Positions 18,401 to 27,695 are shown, numbered from the stretch's first letter. The stretch: 64,000 nucleotides of DNA from Gammaproteobacteria bacterium (GCA_029882975.1 JAOUJW010000001.1:328969-392968), one strand, 5' to 3'. Numbers and translations are program-made. Notes: generated from the sequence alone by a model not told the origin.

Positions 18401-18524
18401 AAGATGCTCGGATGCAATAATTCCACCAAATGGTGACCGGTTCACCAAAGGTCCAAGCAATGTATAATAGCATGGGTTTCCCTTGGATTATTGTGCGCTT
18501 TTTGCGCCATTGCAGGATACACAC

Positions 18525-19754
18525 TTGGAGATATATCTGGTCGGCGGTGCGGTACGCGATACCTTATTGGGCCTTGTTCCCAAGGAGCATGACTGGGTGG
18601 TGGTGGGAGCCACGGCGGAACAACTGCTGCATTTGGGGTATAAACAAGTGGGACGAGATTTTCCTGTGTTCCTGCATCCCAAGAGCCACGACGAATACGC
18701 CCTGGCCCGTACCGAACGCAAAACCTCACCCGGTTACACCGGTTTTGAGGTATTTGCCGATCCTAACGTCACACTGGAACAAGACCTGGAGCGACGCGAC
18801 TTAACCATCAATGCCATCGCTCAAAGTGAGGATGGCAAGCTTATCGACCCGTTTCATGGCCGACGCGATTTGGAGCAAAAATTATTGCGCCATGTCTCCC
18901 CCGCCTTTGTGGAAGATCCGGTAAGAATATTACGAGTAGCCAGGTTTGCGGCCCGTTTTGAAGGTTTTACGGTTGCCCCTCAAACCTTGGAACTGATGCG
19001 AGAAATGGTGAACCGGGGCGAAGTAGACGCACTGGTGCCGGAACGGGTTTGGAAAGAACTCTCCCGCGCTTTGCTCATGCCACAACCGCAACGCTTTATT
19101 GAAGTGTTACGCGACTGCGGCGCGTTAACACGCTTATTGCCGGAAGTGGATAGACTGTTTGGCGTGCCGCAATCACCACAACACCACCCGGAAGTGGATA
19201 CGGGAATACACACTTTGTTGGTATTACAACAAGCCGCGCGTTTGTCGGAAGACAGCCGGGTACGGTTTGCCGCCTTGTTACACGATGTAGGTAAAGGTGA
19301 AACACCACCGGAACTGTGGCCCAAACATCGGGAACATGAAGCCGCCGGCATTCCTCTGGTAAACGCCTTGTGTCAACGTTTTCGTGTACCCAATGATCAC
19401 AAAGACCTGGCCCTGCAGGTCACCCGGTATCATTTATTTTTTCATCGCGCTCTGGAGCTCAGTGCAGAAGACATTCTGAACTTGCTGCAAAACCTGGATG
19501 CATGGCGAAAACCGGAACGCTATGAGTTGTTTCTGCTGGCCTGCGAAGCGGATGCACGAGGCCGACCCGGTTATGAAACCTTGGACTACCCTCAAGGCCG
19601 GGTACTGCGCCAGGCTCTGCAAGCCGCACAAGGGATTAGTGCACAAACCTTAATGCAACAAGGGTTGAAAGGTGCCGCCTTGGGCCAAGCGATAAACCGC
19701 TTGCGATTGGAGGCCATAGACACCGCAATTTGCAACACCAAAAGCGAAACCTGA
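18525..19754 (+). CDS. cca: CCA tRNA nucleotidyltransferase with HD domain
   Basis: This enzyme adds or repairs the 3' CCA end of tRNAs. I choose the TTG at 18525 (reads M-E-I-Y-L-V-G-G). It has AGGA seven bases upstream and places the protein start as in E. coli Cca; the longer frame from 18483 adds 14 residues. Motifs: GGAVRDTLL, the catalytic D-x-D in KEHDWVVVG and the [11 protein letters not shown] segment, [11 protein letters not shown], and [14 protein letters not shown]-terminal HD phosphohydrolase domain has [16 protein letters not shown]. It is 409 residues from this start, the usual length. Confidence 0.95.
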   Translation: MEIYLVGGAVRDTLLGLVPKEHDWVVVGATAEQLLHLGYKQVGRDFPVFLHPKSHDEYALARTERKTSPGYTGFEVFADPNVTLEQDLERRDLTINAIAQSEDGKLIDPFHGRRDLEQKLLRHVSPAFVEDPVRILRVARFAARFEGFTVAPQTLELMREMVNRGEVDALVPERVWKELSRALLMPQPQRFIEVLRDCGALTRLLPEVDRLFGVPQSPQHHPEVDTGIHTLLVLQQAARLSEDSRVRFAALLHDVGKGETPPELWPKHREHEAAGIPLVNALCQRFRVPNDHKDLALQVTRYHLFFHRALELSAEDILNLLQNLDAWRKPERYELFLLACEADARGRPGYETLDYPQGRVLRQALQAAQGISAQTLMQQGLKGAALGQAINRLRLEAIDTAICNTKSET

Positions 19755-19763
19755 TAGGCCACA

Positions 19764-19829
19764 TAAAAAAACCGCCGTGCTCTTTGTCTCCCCTGCTTGT
19801 ATCAACGAGGAACAAAGAAACGGCGGTTT
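19764..19829 (-). terminator. Terminator hairpin between cca and the MamK-like gene
   Basis: 19769-19778 pairs with 19820-19829 (10 bp, AAACCGCCGT). A second inner stem pairs CTTTGT with ACAAAG. On the minus strand it is followed by a run of T (19764-19771 in reverse), so it best serves the MamK-like gene. Convergent cca could also use the stem. Confidence 0.85.
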
Positions 19830-19852
19830 CTCCAGTCTGATATAGCTGTGAC

Positions 19853-20956
19853 TTATTCTTCAGACAATAGATCTTCCCAGTATTGATCCGGCATATCTTC
19901 AGCCAAAGCCAAAGCACCATCGGCACCGGCAAAAATAGGATCATCCACCACGGTGACGGTACACGGCCCATCTTCACTCACGGCTTCTTCAATGGCACGA
20001 GCAAAACCGCGAATCTGACTGCCACCACCGGCGAGAATCACATTTTCCCGTACAACCGCCTGGTATTCCGGGTCAAACCGGGAAATCAATTCCAGCGTGT
20101 TTTCGATGATAGCCGGCAATACGCTTTCACAAGCTTTTTGCATCTCAGCGGTAATATCGTGGATCATAATACGGCCACTGACCGGGATTTCCACTTCCAC
20201 CTTACCCTTGGGTTTTCCCACAAAGCTGTATTGCTCTTTCCACAGCCGCACCATATTCATATTGAAATCCGACTCTGGAAATTTTTCCTTGAGCTGATTG
20301 AATAAATGCTGATCAATATAATCACCTGCGGCTACAATCGTGCGTTGATCCTCATCTCTGGGCATGGAACCGTGCATGATACAAAAGTCTATCGTACCCG
20401 CCCCCATGTCGATGACCACTGCATTATTCAATACCTGGCGGCCATAGGCAGCAGAGAAAGGCTCGGATACCACCATCAAGGAATCCACAAAATCCTGAGC
20501 TGCACGTTTAATAGCCAGCTTATTGGATCTTAAAGACTCAGAGGGAACCCCAACAACGGCGTAGACCGTCTGGCTCTCTTTGACTTCCACCAAATCCAAT
20601 AAATGCGCCACCAACTCGCGCACAGCTTCCTCGTTGCGATTGGATTCTTTGATCACTCCTTGCTCTAAAGGACGGTATAAGTCCAGAGACAAACGGTTCT
20701 CACGAGCTTCTTCGCCATATAAGATGGGCACACCGAGCACTTTTTGAGCAATAAAATCTTTGGGCCAACCCACATAACTCTCCACCCACTTACGCTTACC
20801 ATTGCTGGCAGATATGGCGCTTCTGGATGTGCCCAGGTCAATACCGACCCTCAATACGTTTGATGTGCGTGTAACTGCACTGCTGCTACGGCTTTTCTTT
20901 GCCGGGGCGCTGCTTGTGCTTTTTCGCTTGGGCGAGGTTTTCTTTTTCTTCGCCAT
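19853..20956 (-). CDS. MamK-like bacterial actin
   Basis: About 367 residues of actin/MreB/Hsp70 ATPase fold: phosphate-1 GIDLGTSRSA (from residue 38), connect-1 SEPFSAAYG with the hydrolysis-linked E164, phosphate-2 VIDMGAGTIDF (about 180), adenosine motif LAGGGSQIRG (about 308). Specific segments (VGWPKDFIAQKVLG, EQYSFVGKP, DPEYQAVV, and PDQYW at the end) match MamK, the filament that aligns magnetosomes, better than MreB or ParM. The first 33 residues are a Lys/Arg/Ser tail not seen in MamK. No other magnetosome gene is here. The start has AGGAGG at 8 bases and lies inside the amidase gene (71-nt overlap). Confidence 0.85.
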   Translation of the reverse strand: MAKKKKTSPKRKSTSSAPAKKSRSSSAVTRTSNVLRVGIDLGTSRSAISASNGKRKWVESYVGWPKDFIAQKVLGVPILYGEEARENRLSLDLYRPLEQGVIKESNRNEEAVRELVAHLLDLVEVKESQTVYAVVGVPSESLRSNKLAIKRAAQDFVDSLMVVSEPFSAAYGRQVLNNAVVIDMGAGTIDFCIMHGSMPRDEDQRTIVAAGDYIDQHLFNQLKEKFPESDFNMNMVRLWKEQYSFVGKPKGKVEVEIPVSGRIMIHDITAEMQKACESVLPAIIENTLELISRFDPEYQAVVRENVILAGGGSQIRGFARAIEEAVSEDGPCTVTVVDDPIFAGADGALALAEDMPDQYWEDLLSEE

Positions 20957-22211
20957 TCGATCCGCCTCCTGATCCTAATGTAATAGTTTTATTTAAATAG
21001 TTTACGATTCCTTTTTCAAGAAACTTCGCAATTTTATCACGGTACACCGAAGATTTTAGACGCCATTCTTCCTGTTCGCTGTTAATACTGGCCACTTCGG
21101 TCAATATGCTGGGAGCATCGATGCCCAATAGTACAACAAAGGGGGCCGGTTTGATGCCATGATCCCTGGCTTTTCGATTGACTTTCTTTGCATACGCAAA
21201 CAAATTCTCTTGCACTGATTGGGCCAACTCCCTGGACTCCTGAAATTTCATGGTATCGGAGACCTTTTTAACCATAGCCTTAAAATCACCGAAATTATAA
21301 TGTGAATCGGCATTCTCTCGCAAAGCCAAAGCTTCTACAGTTTTATCTTTATTGGGGCCAAAGTAAAAGGTCTCAACAAAATTAACCTGTTCACCGGGAA
21401 AATAATTCACGTGTATGGATATAAATAAATCCGCATTGTTGGCATTAGCAAAGGCTACGCGTTGACTCAAGGAGACAAAAGTATCCGCATCCCGCGTCAT
21501 CAACACATTATATTCACCCCTTGCTTGTAAACGATCCCGCAATTCTAAAGCAATTGCCAAAGCAATGTCTTTTTCAAAAGTACCCAGTTTACCTGTCGCC
21601 CCGGGATCTTTGCCACCGTGCCCCGGATCAATCACAATGGTACTCACGCCCAAACCAAACAAATGAGCCAAAGGGACGCCTGGAGAACTGAGACTTTCCA
21701 GATGATCCATAGCCTGTTCGTGCTCCTCAGTGTTCAAGCCGGGTACGGGAACATTAGGGTATGGAGATACAGCATCTGTCACGGACGGTCCGTCCTGCAT
21801 CTGTACAGTTTTTACACTCTCGGAATGCTTTGTTTCCAACCCGGTCTTTATGTGCGCATCCGCCTCGCTTTGTTCCCAGGCGACATCCAATAGATTTTGA
21901 TCAAAAGGCAATTCCCACTGGGTAATGATGACGCCGGTATACACTGTAGCCACCAACACAGCGGCCATAAGCAACCAAAACGTGGAATTGTTGTTACGGT
22001 AACTAAAGGCAGGATAGGGTTTGGGTTTGGGTCGCAAACCGCTGTTTGCGTCCAGATCGATACTTACATTGTTTTCATACAACTGCTGCAGTATCTGATC
22101 CCGTGCGTCGGAGCTTATGTTTTGGGAACGACGGTTTTGGGACCGACGGTCTTGAGGATCTATGAGGTTTTGAGGGCGTCGAGGTTTGCGGTTCCAGCCA
22201 GACATCGTCAA
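20886..22211 (-). CDS. Membrane-anchored N-acetylmuramoyl-L-alanine amidase
   Basis: About 441 residues: a basic cytoplasmic tail with a repeated RRSQN (15-bp duplication), one TM helix at 76-97, a periplasmic linker, then an Amidase_3 domain. Zinc ligands are H198 (DPGHGGKDPGA), E213 and H267 (SIHVN); the catalytic Glu is in LTEVASI. It should cut the amide bond between MurNAc and the stem peptide. Unlike AmiA/B/C it has no AMIN domain or cleavable signal, but a single anchor whose cytoplasmic tail could meet the MamK-like actin encoded in overlap. Start TTG 22211 or ATG 22205 (GAGGTGA upstream). Confidence 0.88.
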   Translation of the reverse strand: MTMSGWNRKPRRPQNLIDPQDRRSQNRRSQNISSDARDQILQQLYENNVSIDLDANSGLRPKPKPYPAFSYRNNNSTFWLLMAAVLVATVYTGVIITQWELPFDQNLLDVAWEQSEADAHIKTGLETKHSESVKTVQMQDGPSVTDAVSPYPNVPVPGLNTEEHEQAMDHLESLSSPGVPLAHLFGLGVSTIVIDPGHGGKDPGATGKLGTFEKDIALAIALELRDRLQARGEYNVLMTRDADTFVSLSQRVAFANANNADLFISIHVNYFPGEQVNFVETFYFGPNKDKTVEALALRENADSHYNFGDFKAMVKKVSDTMKFQESRELAQSVQENLFAYAKKVNRKARDHGIKPAPFVVLLGIDAPSILTEVASINSEQEEWRLKSSVYRDKIAKFLEKGIVNYLNKTITLGSGGGSNGEEKENLAQAKKHKQRPGKEKP

Positions 22212-22580
22212 AATTCACCTCGAACATATTAACCATTGCCTCACACACCAGAACAGCGGTAACAAAACCGTGATCTTACCCAATAGCTTTGTCTTGAAAA
22301 CGACAAATCGTCAACATTTTGACGCCGTCGCGCAACCCGGGATGATCCTAAGCAACGGATTCCCGGACAGAAAAAGCCAATGCTTATAAAATAGCAAGTT
22401 GCAAGCCAAACAAATCGAAGCAACCTCTGATCAAGTTTTAACCCTATTTACTGGGTGTCTGCGTTTATAAATAGTATGTGCCGTCCAACTTCAGTTAAGA
22501 CTCAAATCCATCCGTTCCTGTACGGCAGTCCGGGCGTAAACGCATACCCGGCTGACAGGATTTACGGTATAGTCTGCTCC

Positions 22581-23189
22581 TTGAACGATCACACTCGCAA
22601 GCGCGTGCTAAACGACAAATCCGACGAACAACTAATGTCCCTGTACCGCCAAGGAAACACAGAGGCTTTTTCAGAATTGTATAGACGCAACAAAGCGCCT
22701 CTGTATCGTTATTTCCTACGCCAAACCCGGCATGGCGCTATCGCTGAGGAATTGAGCCAGGACGTCTGGACCAATATTGTGCGATCCCGACAAAGTTACA
22801 AATCCACCGCCAAGTTCACCACCTATTTATATCAAGTTGCCCATAACCGACTGGTAGACCATATTCGACGCAGTCAATCGCGCCCCGTTGAAAACTTGAC
22901 CGCGATCTCGCTAACGCAGGCGACTGATCCAAACAACAAAGATTGCGAACCCAGTCGCAGCAGTGATCAACCGGAACAACAGGCCCAATCCCTGGAAGCC
23001 GGCCAACGACTGCTGACCTTGTTGCAACAATTGCCCGAAGAGCAACGGGAAGCGTTTATTTTAAAAGAGGAAGCAGGATTGTCTTTGCTCGAAATTGCTT
23101 CCGTTACCGGCGTCAATGTAGAAACCGCAAAAAGTCGCTTGCGCTATGCCGTAGCCAAACTAAAAGAAGGAATGGTTGGTTTTTTATGA
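22581..23189 (+). CDS. ECF RNA polymerase sigma factor
   Basis: The sigma-70 region 2 (DEQLMSLYRQGNTEAFSELY, then AEELSQDVWTNIV and the DNA-contact stretch AHNRLVDHIRR) and region 4 (LPEEQREAFILKEEAGLSLLEIA, then VETAKSRLRYA) are clear. The frame is open back to a GTG at 22455, but those 42 extra codons look non-coding. I take a TTG at 22581; a GTG at 22605 is equally possible. It overlaps the next gene by ATGA, as sigma and anti-sigma pairs often do. Confidence 0.88.
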   Translation: MNDHTRKRVLNDKSDEQLMSLYRQGNTEAFSELYRRNKAPLYRYFLRQTRHGAIAEELSQDVWTNIVRSRQSYKSTAKFTTYLYQVAHNRLVDHIRRSQSRPVENLTAISLTQATDPNNKDCEPSRSSDQPEQQAQSLEAGQRLLTLLQQLPEEQREAFILKEEAGLSLLEIASVTGVNVETAKSRLRYAVAKLKEGMVGFL

Positions 23190-24433
23190 ACGATACGCCA
23201 AACAATTCCAACCATGATGACCATAATGACACTGAGCGTCGTTTGTCGGAGCTGTACCGCCTCACCAGCCGGGAACAACCGTCGGCGCAGCTGGATGACG
23301 CCATCTTGAAACGGGCGCAGGCCGAAGCCAAATCCATTAAAAGCAACAGCCCATTTGGCAGTCATTGGAGCATCCCCATGTCCATGGCCGCCGTGTTGGT
23401 TTTAAGCGTGAGTATATTATTGACCATAGACCGCGAATCTCCCCAGCTCATAGACCGTAGCCCCGAACCACTGCCGTTGGAAACTTTCAATGAACCCGTA
23501 TCGCCATCTGCTGATCCGAGCGTTGCAAAAACCGTAACATCTCAGCCGTCTCAACATTTAATGCCGCACACAACACCGGGCCCTGACGACAGTCCGAGCA
23601 CGGAAGAGAACCAAACATTTCACACAGAGACCCAGCAAGACAAACAAAGTGGCATTATGCAGGCAGACAATCTGGAGCAAACACCGCATGCCGAGATGGC
23701 GAAGTCGAAACAAGCGGCCAAGCAAAAACCGGCTAAAGATTCGGATGTGACCGCAGCGTCCCCTCCTGCTTTATCACTAAAAATCCCACACGCGGCGGAA
23801 TCCAAAAAAAGGGCAAGCACCCAAGCAAGTGAACGCCGGGAGAAAGCACTGACTCGATCTTATGTACCCGGAGAACCCCATACACCGGAACTCAGTCGCA
23901 GCCGTGAAGCGAAACAAGATTCAATGGGATTAACACCGCAAACATCGGCACAGCCAACAGCCCCGATACCCAGGGTCACCGCACCGACAAGCATGCTCGA
24001 ATCCGAGTCTGCGCCCATGGCTGCGGAATCATTTGTTGCAGAGAATCCAGCGTCTGCTTTGGAGTTAACATCAACAGAGTCGATGACACCGGCACCGGCA
24101 CCGGCACCGGCAACACCACAAACACAAACACAAACACAAGCATTCGCCGCCGCCAATGGCTGCCACCGACTAAGCCAGAGTGCCTGCCTCAACTCCGATC
24201 GTTGCGTCTTGGAACAGACAAACCCACGATCCTATCGATGTCGTGCGGCAGGCAATCATTGCGAACTCAATTTCTTCCAAGACCTGGACGAAGCGGCCAG
24301 TTGCGAAACTAAACCGGGTTGCGAATTTGTAAAAGCCCGTTGTTATTGTGCTCCGGGAAAAACCTGCTCCTGCACAGGCGGAACGCCGGCACTCTGTCGA
24401 GCTAAAAAGAGCCAAGTCAAAAAGAAAGAATAA
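23186..24433 (+). CDS. Putative anti-sigma/membrane protein with Cys-rich C-terminal domain
   Basis: 415 residues translationally coupled to the sigma factor. A short cytoplasmic N-terminal part with RRLSELYRLTSREQPSAQLDDAIL is followed by one TM at about 60-80, then about 230 residues of Pro/Thr/Gln/Ser-rich linker including (PA)n and (QT)n dipeptide repeats. The last 85 residues carry about ten Cys. By position and topology it is likely the membrane partner of the sigma factor; the Cys-rich end could be a periplasmic sensor. I do not see a ZAS zinc motif, so classical anti-sigma activity is inferred. Confidence 0.6.
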   Translation: MNDTPNNSNHDDHNDTERRLSELYRLTSREQPSAQLDDAILKRAQAEAKSIKSNSPFGSHWSIPMSMAAVLVLSVSILLTIDRESPQLIDRSPEPLPLETFNEPVSPSADPSVAKTVTSQPSQHLMPHTTPGPDDSPSTEENQTFHTETQQDKQSGIMQADNLEQTPHAEMAKSKQAAKQKPAKDSDVTAASPPALSLKIPHAAESKKRASTQASERREKALTRSYVPGEPHTPELSRSREAKQDSMGLTPQTSAQPTAPIPRVTAPTSMLESESAPMAAESFVAENPASALELTSTESMTPAPAPAPATPQTQTQTQAFAAANGCHRLSQSACLNSDRCVLEQTNPRSYRCRAAGNHCELNFFQDLDEAASCETKPGCEFVKARCYCAPGKTCSCTGGTPALCRAKKSQVKKKE

Positions 24434-24461
24434 CGGAAGGAAGCCTAAACTTTTGTTATCG

Positions 24462-24776
24462 TCAGCTTTTGTCGACGTCACCGGGCTCAGACATCGGCTG
24501 TTCTGACTTTGGCCATTCATCAAAAGGAAAGGGTTTATCTTCCCGGTTATAGGTAAGAAACAAAAACACCTGATAAACAAACCGGCTCAATTCTTCACCA
24601 AAAACCAGCAAGCGCTCGTTCTTTTCCGCACTCAACAACACAAAGCCAAATTGCAGTACCACAACGATGAGCAGGACAACCTCTGCCACCGAATAAATCA
24701 AACCAAACAACACCATGAATACGGCTCGTCCCCAAGTACCGCTTTGGCCGATGTTTTCTTTAATATCCGGATCCAT
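24462..24776 (-). CDS. DUF4389 small membrane protein
   Basis: 104 residues. Two hydrophobic stretches (about 17-48) contain LFGLIYSVAEVVLLIVVVLQF, and the protein continues with NERLLVFGEELSRFVYQVFLFLTYN and FPFDEWP. This is the recognisable pattern of DUF4389, found beside many different genes in gammaproteobacteria. The role is unknown. It converges with the sigma operon. Confidence 0.85.
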   Translation of the reverse strand: MDPDIKENIGQSGTWGRAVFMVLFGLIYSVAEVVLLIVVVLQFGFVLLSAEKNERLLVFGEELSRFVYQVFLFLTYNREDKPFPFDEWPKSEQPMSEPGDVDKS

Positions 24777-24843
24777 TCTACCTTCCTATGCCAAATCCTG
24801 AAAAAATCCATTTTACCCCAAACCGGAGCGATCCGTTAACGCC

Positions 24844-25203
24844 TTAATAGCCAAATTCTCCCCGCCACTGCCCTTTTTTAAAATCAATAGACAACCATTT
24901 TGGAGTATAAGGCTTAATATTATGAATAGGAAAATCGGTTAAAGGCGGCGCATCACCCTCAAAGTCCTTCCCGCAAACCTCGGTCATTACCGGGTGAAAC
25001 GACACTGTCAACCGGTCCGTGACGTCTACGCCATTATCACACGCGGCCGCTTCCTTAAAACGCACTTGTTTTCGAATCAGACAGCTGAAATACAACTCCA
25101 TTTCCGCACACAGACGGGATTGCCTGCGTCCCAGTTCGTGTTGTGCCTTAGCACTGATACTGATGCTAATGGACTTGCCGTTTAGCTCTATAGTTTGTTG
25201 CAT
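24844..25203 (-). CDS. Conserved hypothetical protein downstream of ilvB
   Basis: 119 residues from the ATG at 25203, which has GGAGGTGA six bases upstream. The longer frame to 25248 would start within the hairpin region. It has no signal peptide or TM. It is a small soluble alpha/beta protein with six Cys, ending SIDFKKGQWRGEFGY. I do not recognise the family. It is not IlvN: no ACT domain is visible. A strong hairpin separates it from ilvB. Confidence 0.65.
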   Translation of the reverse strand: MQQTIELNGKSISISISAKAQHELGRRQSRLCAEMELYFSCLIRKQVRFKEAAACDNGVDVTDRLTVSFHPVMTEVCGKDFEGDAPPLTDFPIHNIKPYTPKWLSIDFKKGQWRGEFGY

Positions 25204-25240
25204 AATGTCACCTCCAGGCGTTCGCGCTGAATCTCGGTTC

Positions 25241-25275
25241 GCACCCAAGCCGGCTTTTCCAGCCGGCTTGGGTGC
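25241..25275 (-). terminator. 14-bp hairpin after ilvB
   Basis: 25241-25254 and 25262-25275 are perfect inverted repeats (GCACCCAAGCCGGC) with a 7-base loop, 24 bases past the ilvB stop. There is no T run on the minus strand, so it may end transcription inefficiently or protect the ilvB message. Confidence 0.6.
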
Positions 25276-25299
25276 GCAAGCTAAAGCCTCGGGACTGGC

Positions 25300-26988
25300 T
25301 TAAGCACCGGCACACGCCGGGACAACGCCCGGCTCTATACCGTGTTTATTGGCCGCACCCGGTGGAACCATAGGAAATACCATTTCCTCGGCGGCTATGG
25401 GTACATTAACAATGCTCGGTCCGGGGCGCTGCAAAACCTCACTCAGTCCGGCAACCGGATCAGAACATTGCGACAGGTCCACCCCATGAGCCCCCATGGT
25501 TTGGGCCAGCGCTGCAAAATCCACGCTATCATTAATACGCACCGCAGAAAAGCGGGAACCGTAAAATAAAGCCTGTTGCTGCCTGACCAGACCCAAATGG
25601 CCGTTATTTAACACCACCACAGTAATGTTTAAATCGTGCTCCACGGCAGTGGCCAGTTCCTGGATGTTCATCATCAAACTACCATCGCCGCTAATACACA
25701 CCACCCTCCGTTGAGGTTGGGCCAAGGCCGCACCTATGGCAGAAGGCAAACCAAAGCCCATGGTGCCCAATCCGCCTGAACTGAGCCATTGTCGCGGCCG
25801 ACACAGAGGGTACACTTGAGCCGCCCACATTTGGTGCTGCCCCACATCCGTAACCACCGTCACATCATCGCCCAAAAGCCTGCCCAGCTCTAATAATAGC
25901 CCATAGGGTTTGAATACATCCTTTTCTCCGGTAACAGGCAGCGGGTACTGGCTCTTGAGCTGTTCAATACGACGGCGCCATGCCGGTCGTTGTACCGGCT
26001 CACAACGGGACAACAAAGACCGCATGACAGCAGCGGCATCGGCACACAAAGACAGCACAGGGGTTTTGATTTTACCGATTTCAGCCCGATCAATATCTAC
26101 ATGAATAATTTGCGCATTGGGACAAAACTCAGAAACTTTTCCGGTGGCCCTATCATCAAAGCGAACACCCACACCAAATAAAACATCGCACTCTTCCAAG
26201 GCGTAATTGGTGTAACGCGCCCCGTGCATACCCAACATCCCCAAATACAAAGGGTGATTTTTCGGAAATATACCCAAACCCATAAAGGTGGATACCGCTG
26301 GAATATCCATAGCTTGCGCATACTCAAGGACTTCACGGTGGCAATCGGCGTGAATCACGCCGCCCCCCACCATTAACAAGGGTTTTTTTGCTGTGGCCAA
26401 CTTCCACTGTATCTGATCCAAGGTGATCTCATCATCCACTGCAAAAGACGCCTGCGCCGGTACGTTGGGTAAGGTATCCACTTCCAGCGTCTGTAGCTGT
26501 ACATCCTTGGGTACGTCAATGGCGACCGGCCCCGGCCGGCCCGAGGTAGCCAGTTGAAATGCAGCAGGGAGAACCTCCAATAATTCTTCGGCACTGCGTA
26601 CCAACCAATTGTGTTTAGTGATCGGCCGCAGTATGCCGCTGGTATCCACTTCCTGAAAGGCATCCGTACCAATCAAGCCGGTGGCCACTTGCCCGGTAAT
26701 GGCAATTAAGGGAATGGAGTCCAGTTTTGCATCGGCAATGGCTGTCACCAAATTAGTAGCCCCGGGACCGGAGCTGGCGAAGCACACGCCGGGTTTACCT
26801 GTTACCCTGGCAAACCCTTGAGCGATAAACCCCGCCCCTTGCTCGTGTTTTGCCAAAATATGCCGAATATTGCTTTTTACCAAAGCATCATACAGAGGCA
26901 GATTGGCTCCTCCCGGAATTCCCGCAATCTGCGTTATCCCGTATTTTTCCAGCATTTTTATTATCAATTCCGCGCCGTTACATTGCAT
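25300..26988 (-). CDS. ilvB: Acetolactate synthase large subunit, IlvB type
   Basis: 562 residues, the ThDP enzyme that condenses pyruvate to acetolactate (or with 2-oxobutyrate to acetohydroxybutyrate) in Val/Leu/Ile synthesis. The ThDP Glu is E49 ([10 protein letters not shown]). FAD-region segments are [20 protein letters not shown] and [12 protein letters not shown]. The ThDP motif is GDGSLMMN...LNN, and PMVPPGAAN is at the end. These follow E. coli IlvB (isozyme I) more than IlvI or IlvG. The regulatory subunit ilvN, normally next in line, is absent. Expression is controlled by the attenuator directly upstream. Confidence 0.95.
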   Translation of the reverse strand: MQCNGAELIIKMLEKYGITQIAGIPGGANLPLYDALVKSNIRHILAKHEQGAGFIAQGFARVTGKPGVCFASSGPGATNLVTAIADAKLDSIPLIAITGQVATGLIGTDAFQEVDTSGILRPITKHNWLVRSAEELLEVLPAAFQLATSGRPGPVAIDVPKDVQLQTLEVDTLPNVPAQASFAVDDEITLDQIQWKLATAKKPLLMVGGGVIHADCHREVLEYAQAMDIPAVSTFMGLGIFPKNHPLYLGMLGMHGARYTNYALEECDVLFGVGVRFDDRATGKVSEFCPNAQIIHVDIDRAEIGKIKTPVLSLCADAAAVMRSLLSRCEPVQRPAWRRRIEQLKSQYPLPVTGEKDVFKPYGLLLELGRLLGDDVTVVTDVGQHQMWAAQVYPLCRPRQWLSSGGLGTMGFGLPSAIGAALAQPQRRVVCISGDGSLMMNIQELATAVEHDLNITVVVLNNGHLGLVRQQQALFYGSRFSAVRINDSVDFAALAQTMGAHGVDLSQCSDPVAGLSEVLQRPGPSIVNVPIAAEEMVFPMVPPGAANKHGIEPGVVPACAGA

Positions 26989-27024
26989 CTTGGTTTCCTC
27001 TTGCCAGCCACTTATCGCCAGTGC

Positions 27025-27061
27025 AAAAAAAAACCCCTTCGGCTTGCGCCGAAGGGGTTTT
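27025..27061 (-). terminator. Attenuator terminator of ilvB
   Basis: 27030-27043 pairs perfectly with 27048-27061 (14 bp, loop TTGC). On the minus strand it is followed by nine T. It lies 36 bases before the ilvB start and 25 bases after the stop of a Val/Leu-rich leader peptide, so it would stop transcription before the gene. A competing structure is available: GCCGTAGCGGGTT at 27082-27094 (minus strand), which spans the leader stop codon, can pair with the upstream arm AACCCCTTCGGC. Confidence 0.93.
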
Positions 27062-27086
27062 CATGTTTTTTGTTAAACTGAACCCG

Positions 27087-27188
27087 CTACGGCGTTATGC
27101 CGAACACAAACAGCACCACCACCACAGATACCAGGTTTACCTGCTGCAGTTTCTGATTCAATGGGTACTGTAATAATGCGAAGTTCAT
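27087..27188 (-). CDS. ilvB leader peptide (attenuation)
   Basis: A 33-codon ORF reading MNFALLQYPLNQ, then KLQQVNLVSVVVV, then LFVFGITP and a TAG stop. It has seven Val (four in a row), six Leu and one Ile, the regulatory residues of an ilvB leader. A 1:2 stem (CGGC/GCCG, at the GGC-ATA-ACG-CCG codons), the antiterminator arm and the terminator follow in the order expected for ribosome-stalling attenuation. The ribosome site is weak (AAG). It has the same logic as E. coli ivbL but a different peptide. Low charged Val-tRNA or Leu-tRNA should open ilvB. Confidence 0.9.
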   Translation of the reverse strand: MNFALLQYPLNQKLQQVNLVSVVVVLFVFGITP

Positions 27189-27243
27189 CTTGTAATCTTT
27201 AAATAGACAAATTTACTCAAATATTTTGGTATCGATTCAAATC

Positions 27244-27272
27244 AGACTAACAAAGCCCCTATACCAAGTCAA
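27244..27272 (-). promoter_or_regulatory. Candidate sigma-70 promoter for the ilvB leader
   Basis: On the minus strand TTGACT (27272-27267) and TAGTCT (27249-27244) are separated by exactly 17 bases. This places the start of transcription about 50 bases before the leader ATG. The -35 is good and the -10 is poor, so this is only the best candidate I could find. Confidence 0.4.
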
Positions 27273-27347
27273 TCAGGAAACCGGCTTTTTTCTTGCTGGC
27301 ACGCATGCTGCTATAGACAAGCATTCCCGCATAGCAGGAGCAATAAA

Positions 27348-27692
27348 ATGAGCGACTGGAGCAATAACAATCTGGCGCATCGGTATTGCTGGTACATCAC
27401 CCGGCGCCTGGGTATTCATACCCTCGGTTTCCAAAAAAGCCGTGACTTAAAGTTACAACAATTTAGCTATTTCCTGGCCGCTGCGACCAAAGCGGAGCAA
27501 AAGCAGCGTGCCCGTGCTTTTGCCTCTATATTAATCAACCTCCTCGAAGACTTGGGTGAGGCGGTACGAGAAAAAGGCGTCACTCCAAGCAAAGCCCTTT
27601 CCAGTCTCACCTCAGTGTTAAGCAACGGTAACAATAGCCTGATGGACCTGAGCCACACCGTGGATGAGCTGTATTACTTTAAGGGAGAGTAA
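27348..27692 (+). CDS. Hypothetical small protein, first gene of a two-gene unit
   Basis: 114 residues, soluble and mostly helical, no signal peptide. The start has AGGAGC seven bases upstream. Residues 40-70 (TKAEQKQRARAFASILINLLEDLGEAV) are amphipathic helix. It is followed after three bases by an outer-membrane-like protein gene and is probably co-translated with it. I do not recognise the family. Confidence 0.6.
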   Translation: MSDWSNNNLAHRYCWYITRRLGIHTLGFQKSRDLKLQQFSYFLAAATKAEQKQRARAFASILINLLEDLGEAVREKGVTPSKALSSLTSVLSNGNNSLMDLSHTVDELYYFKGE

Positions 27693-27695
27693 TCC

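Noticed and set aside
19853..20956. A magnetosome island
   Set aside because: Only the MamK-like actin is present; no mamA, mamB, mamE, mamO or ferritin-like neighbours, so magnetotaxis cannot be claimed.
26818..27173. Plus-strand ORFs over the ilvB start and leader
   Set aside because: They are antisense to ilvB and its attenuator, whose structure explains the region.
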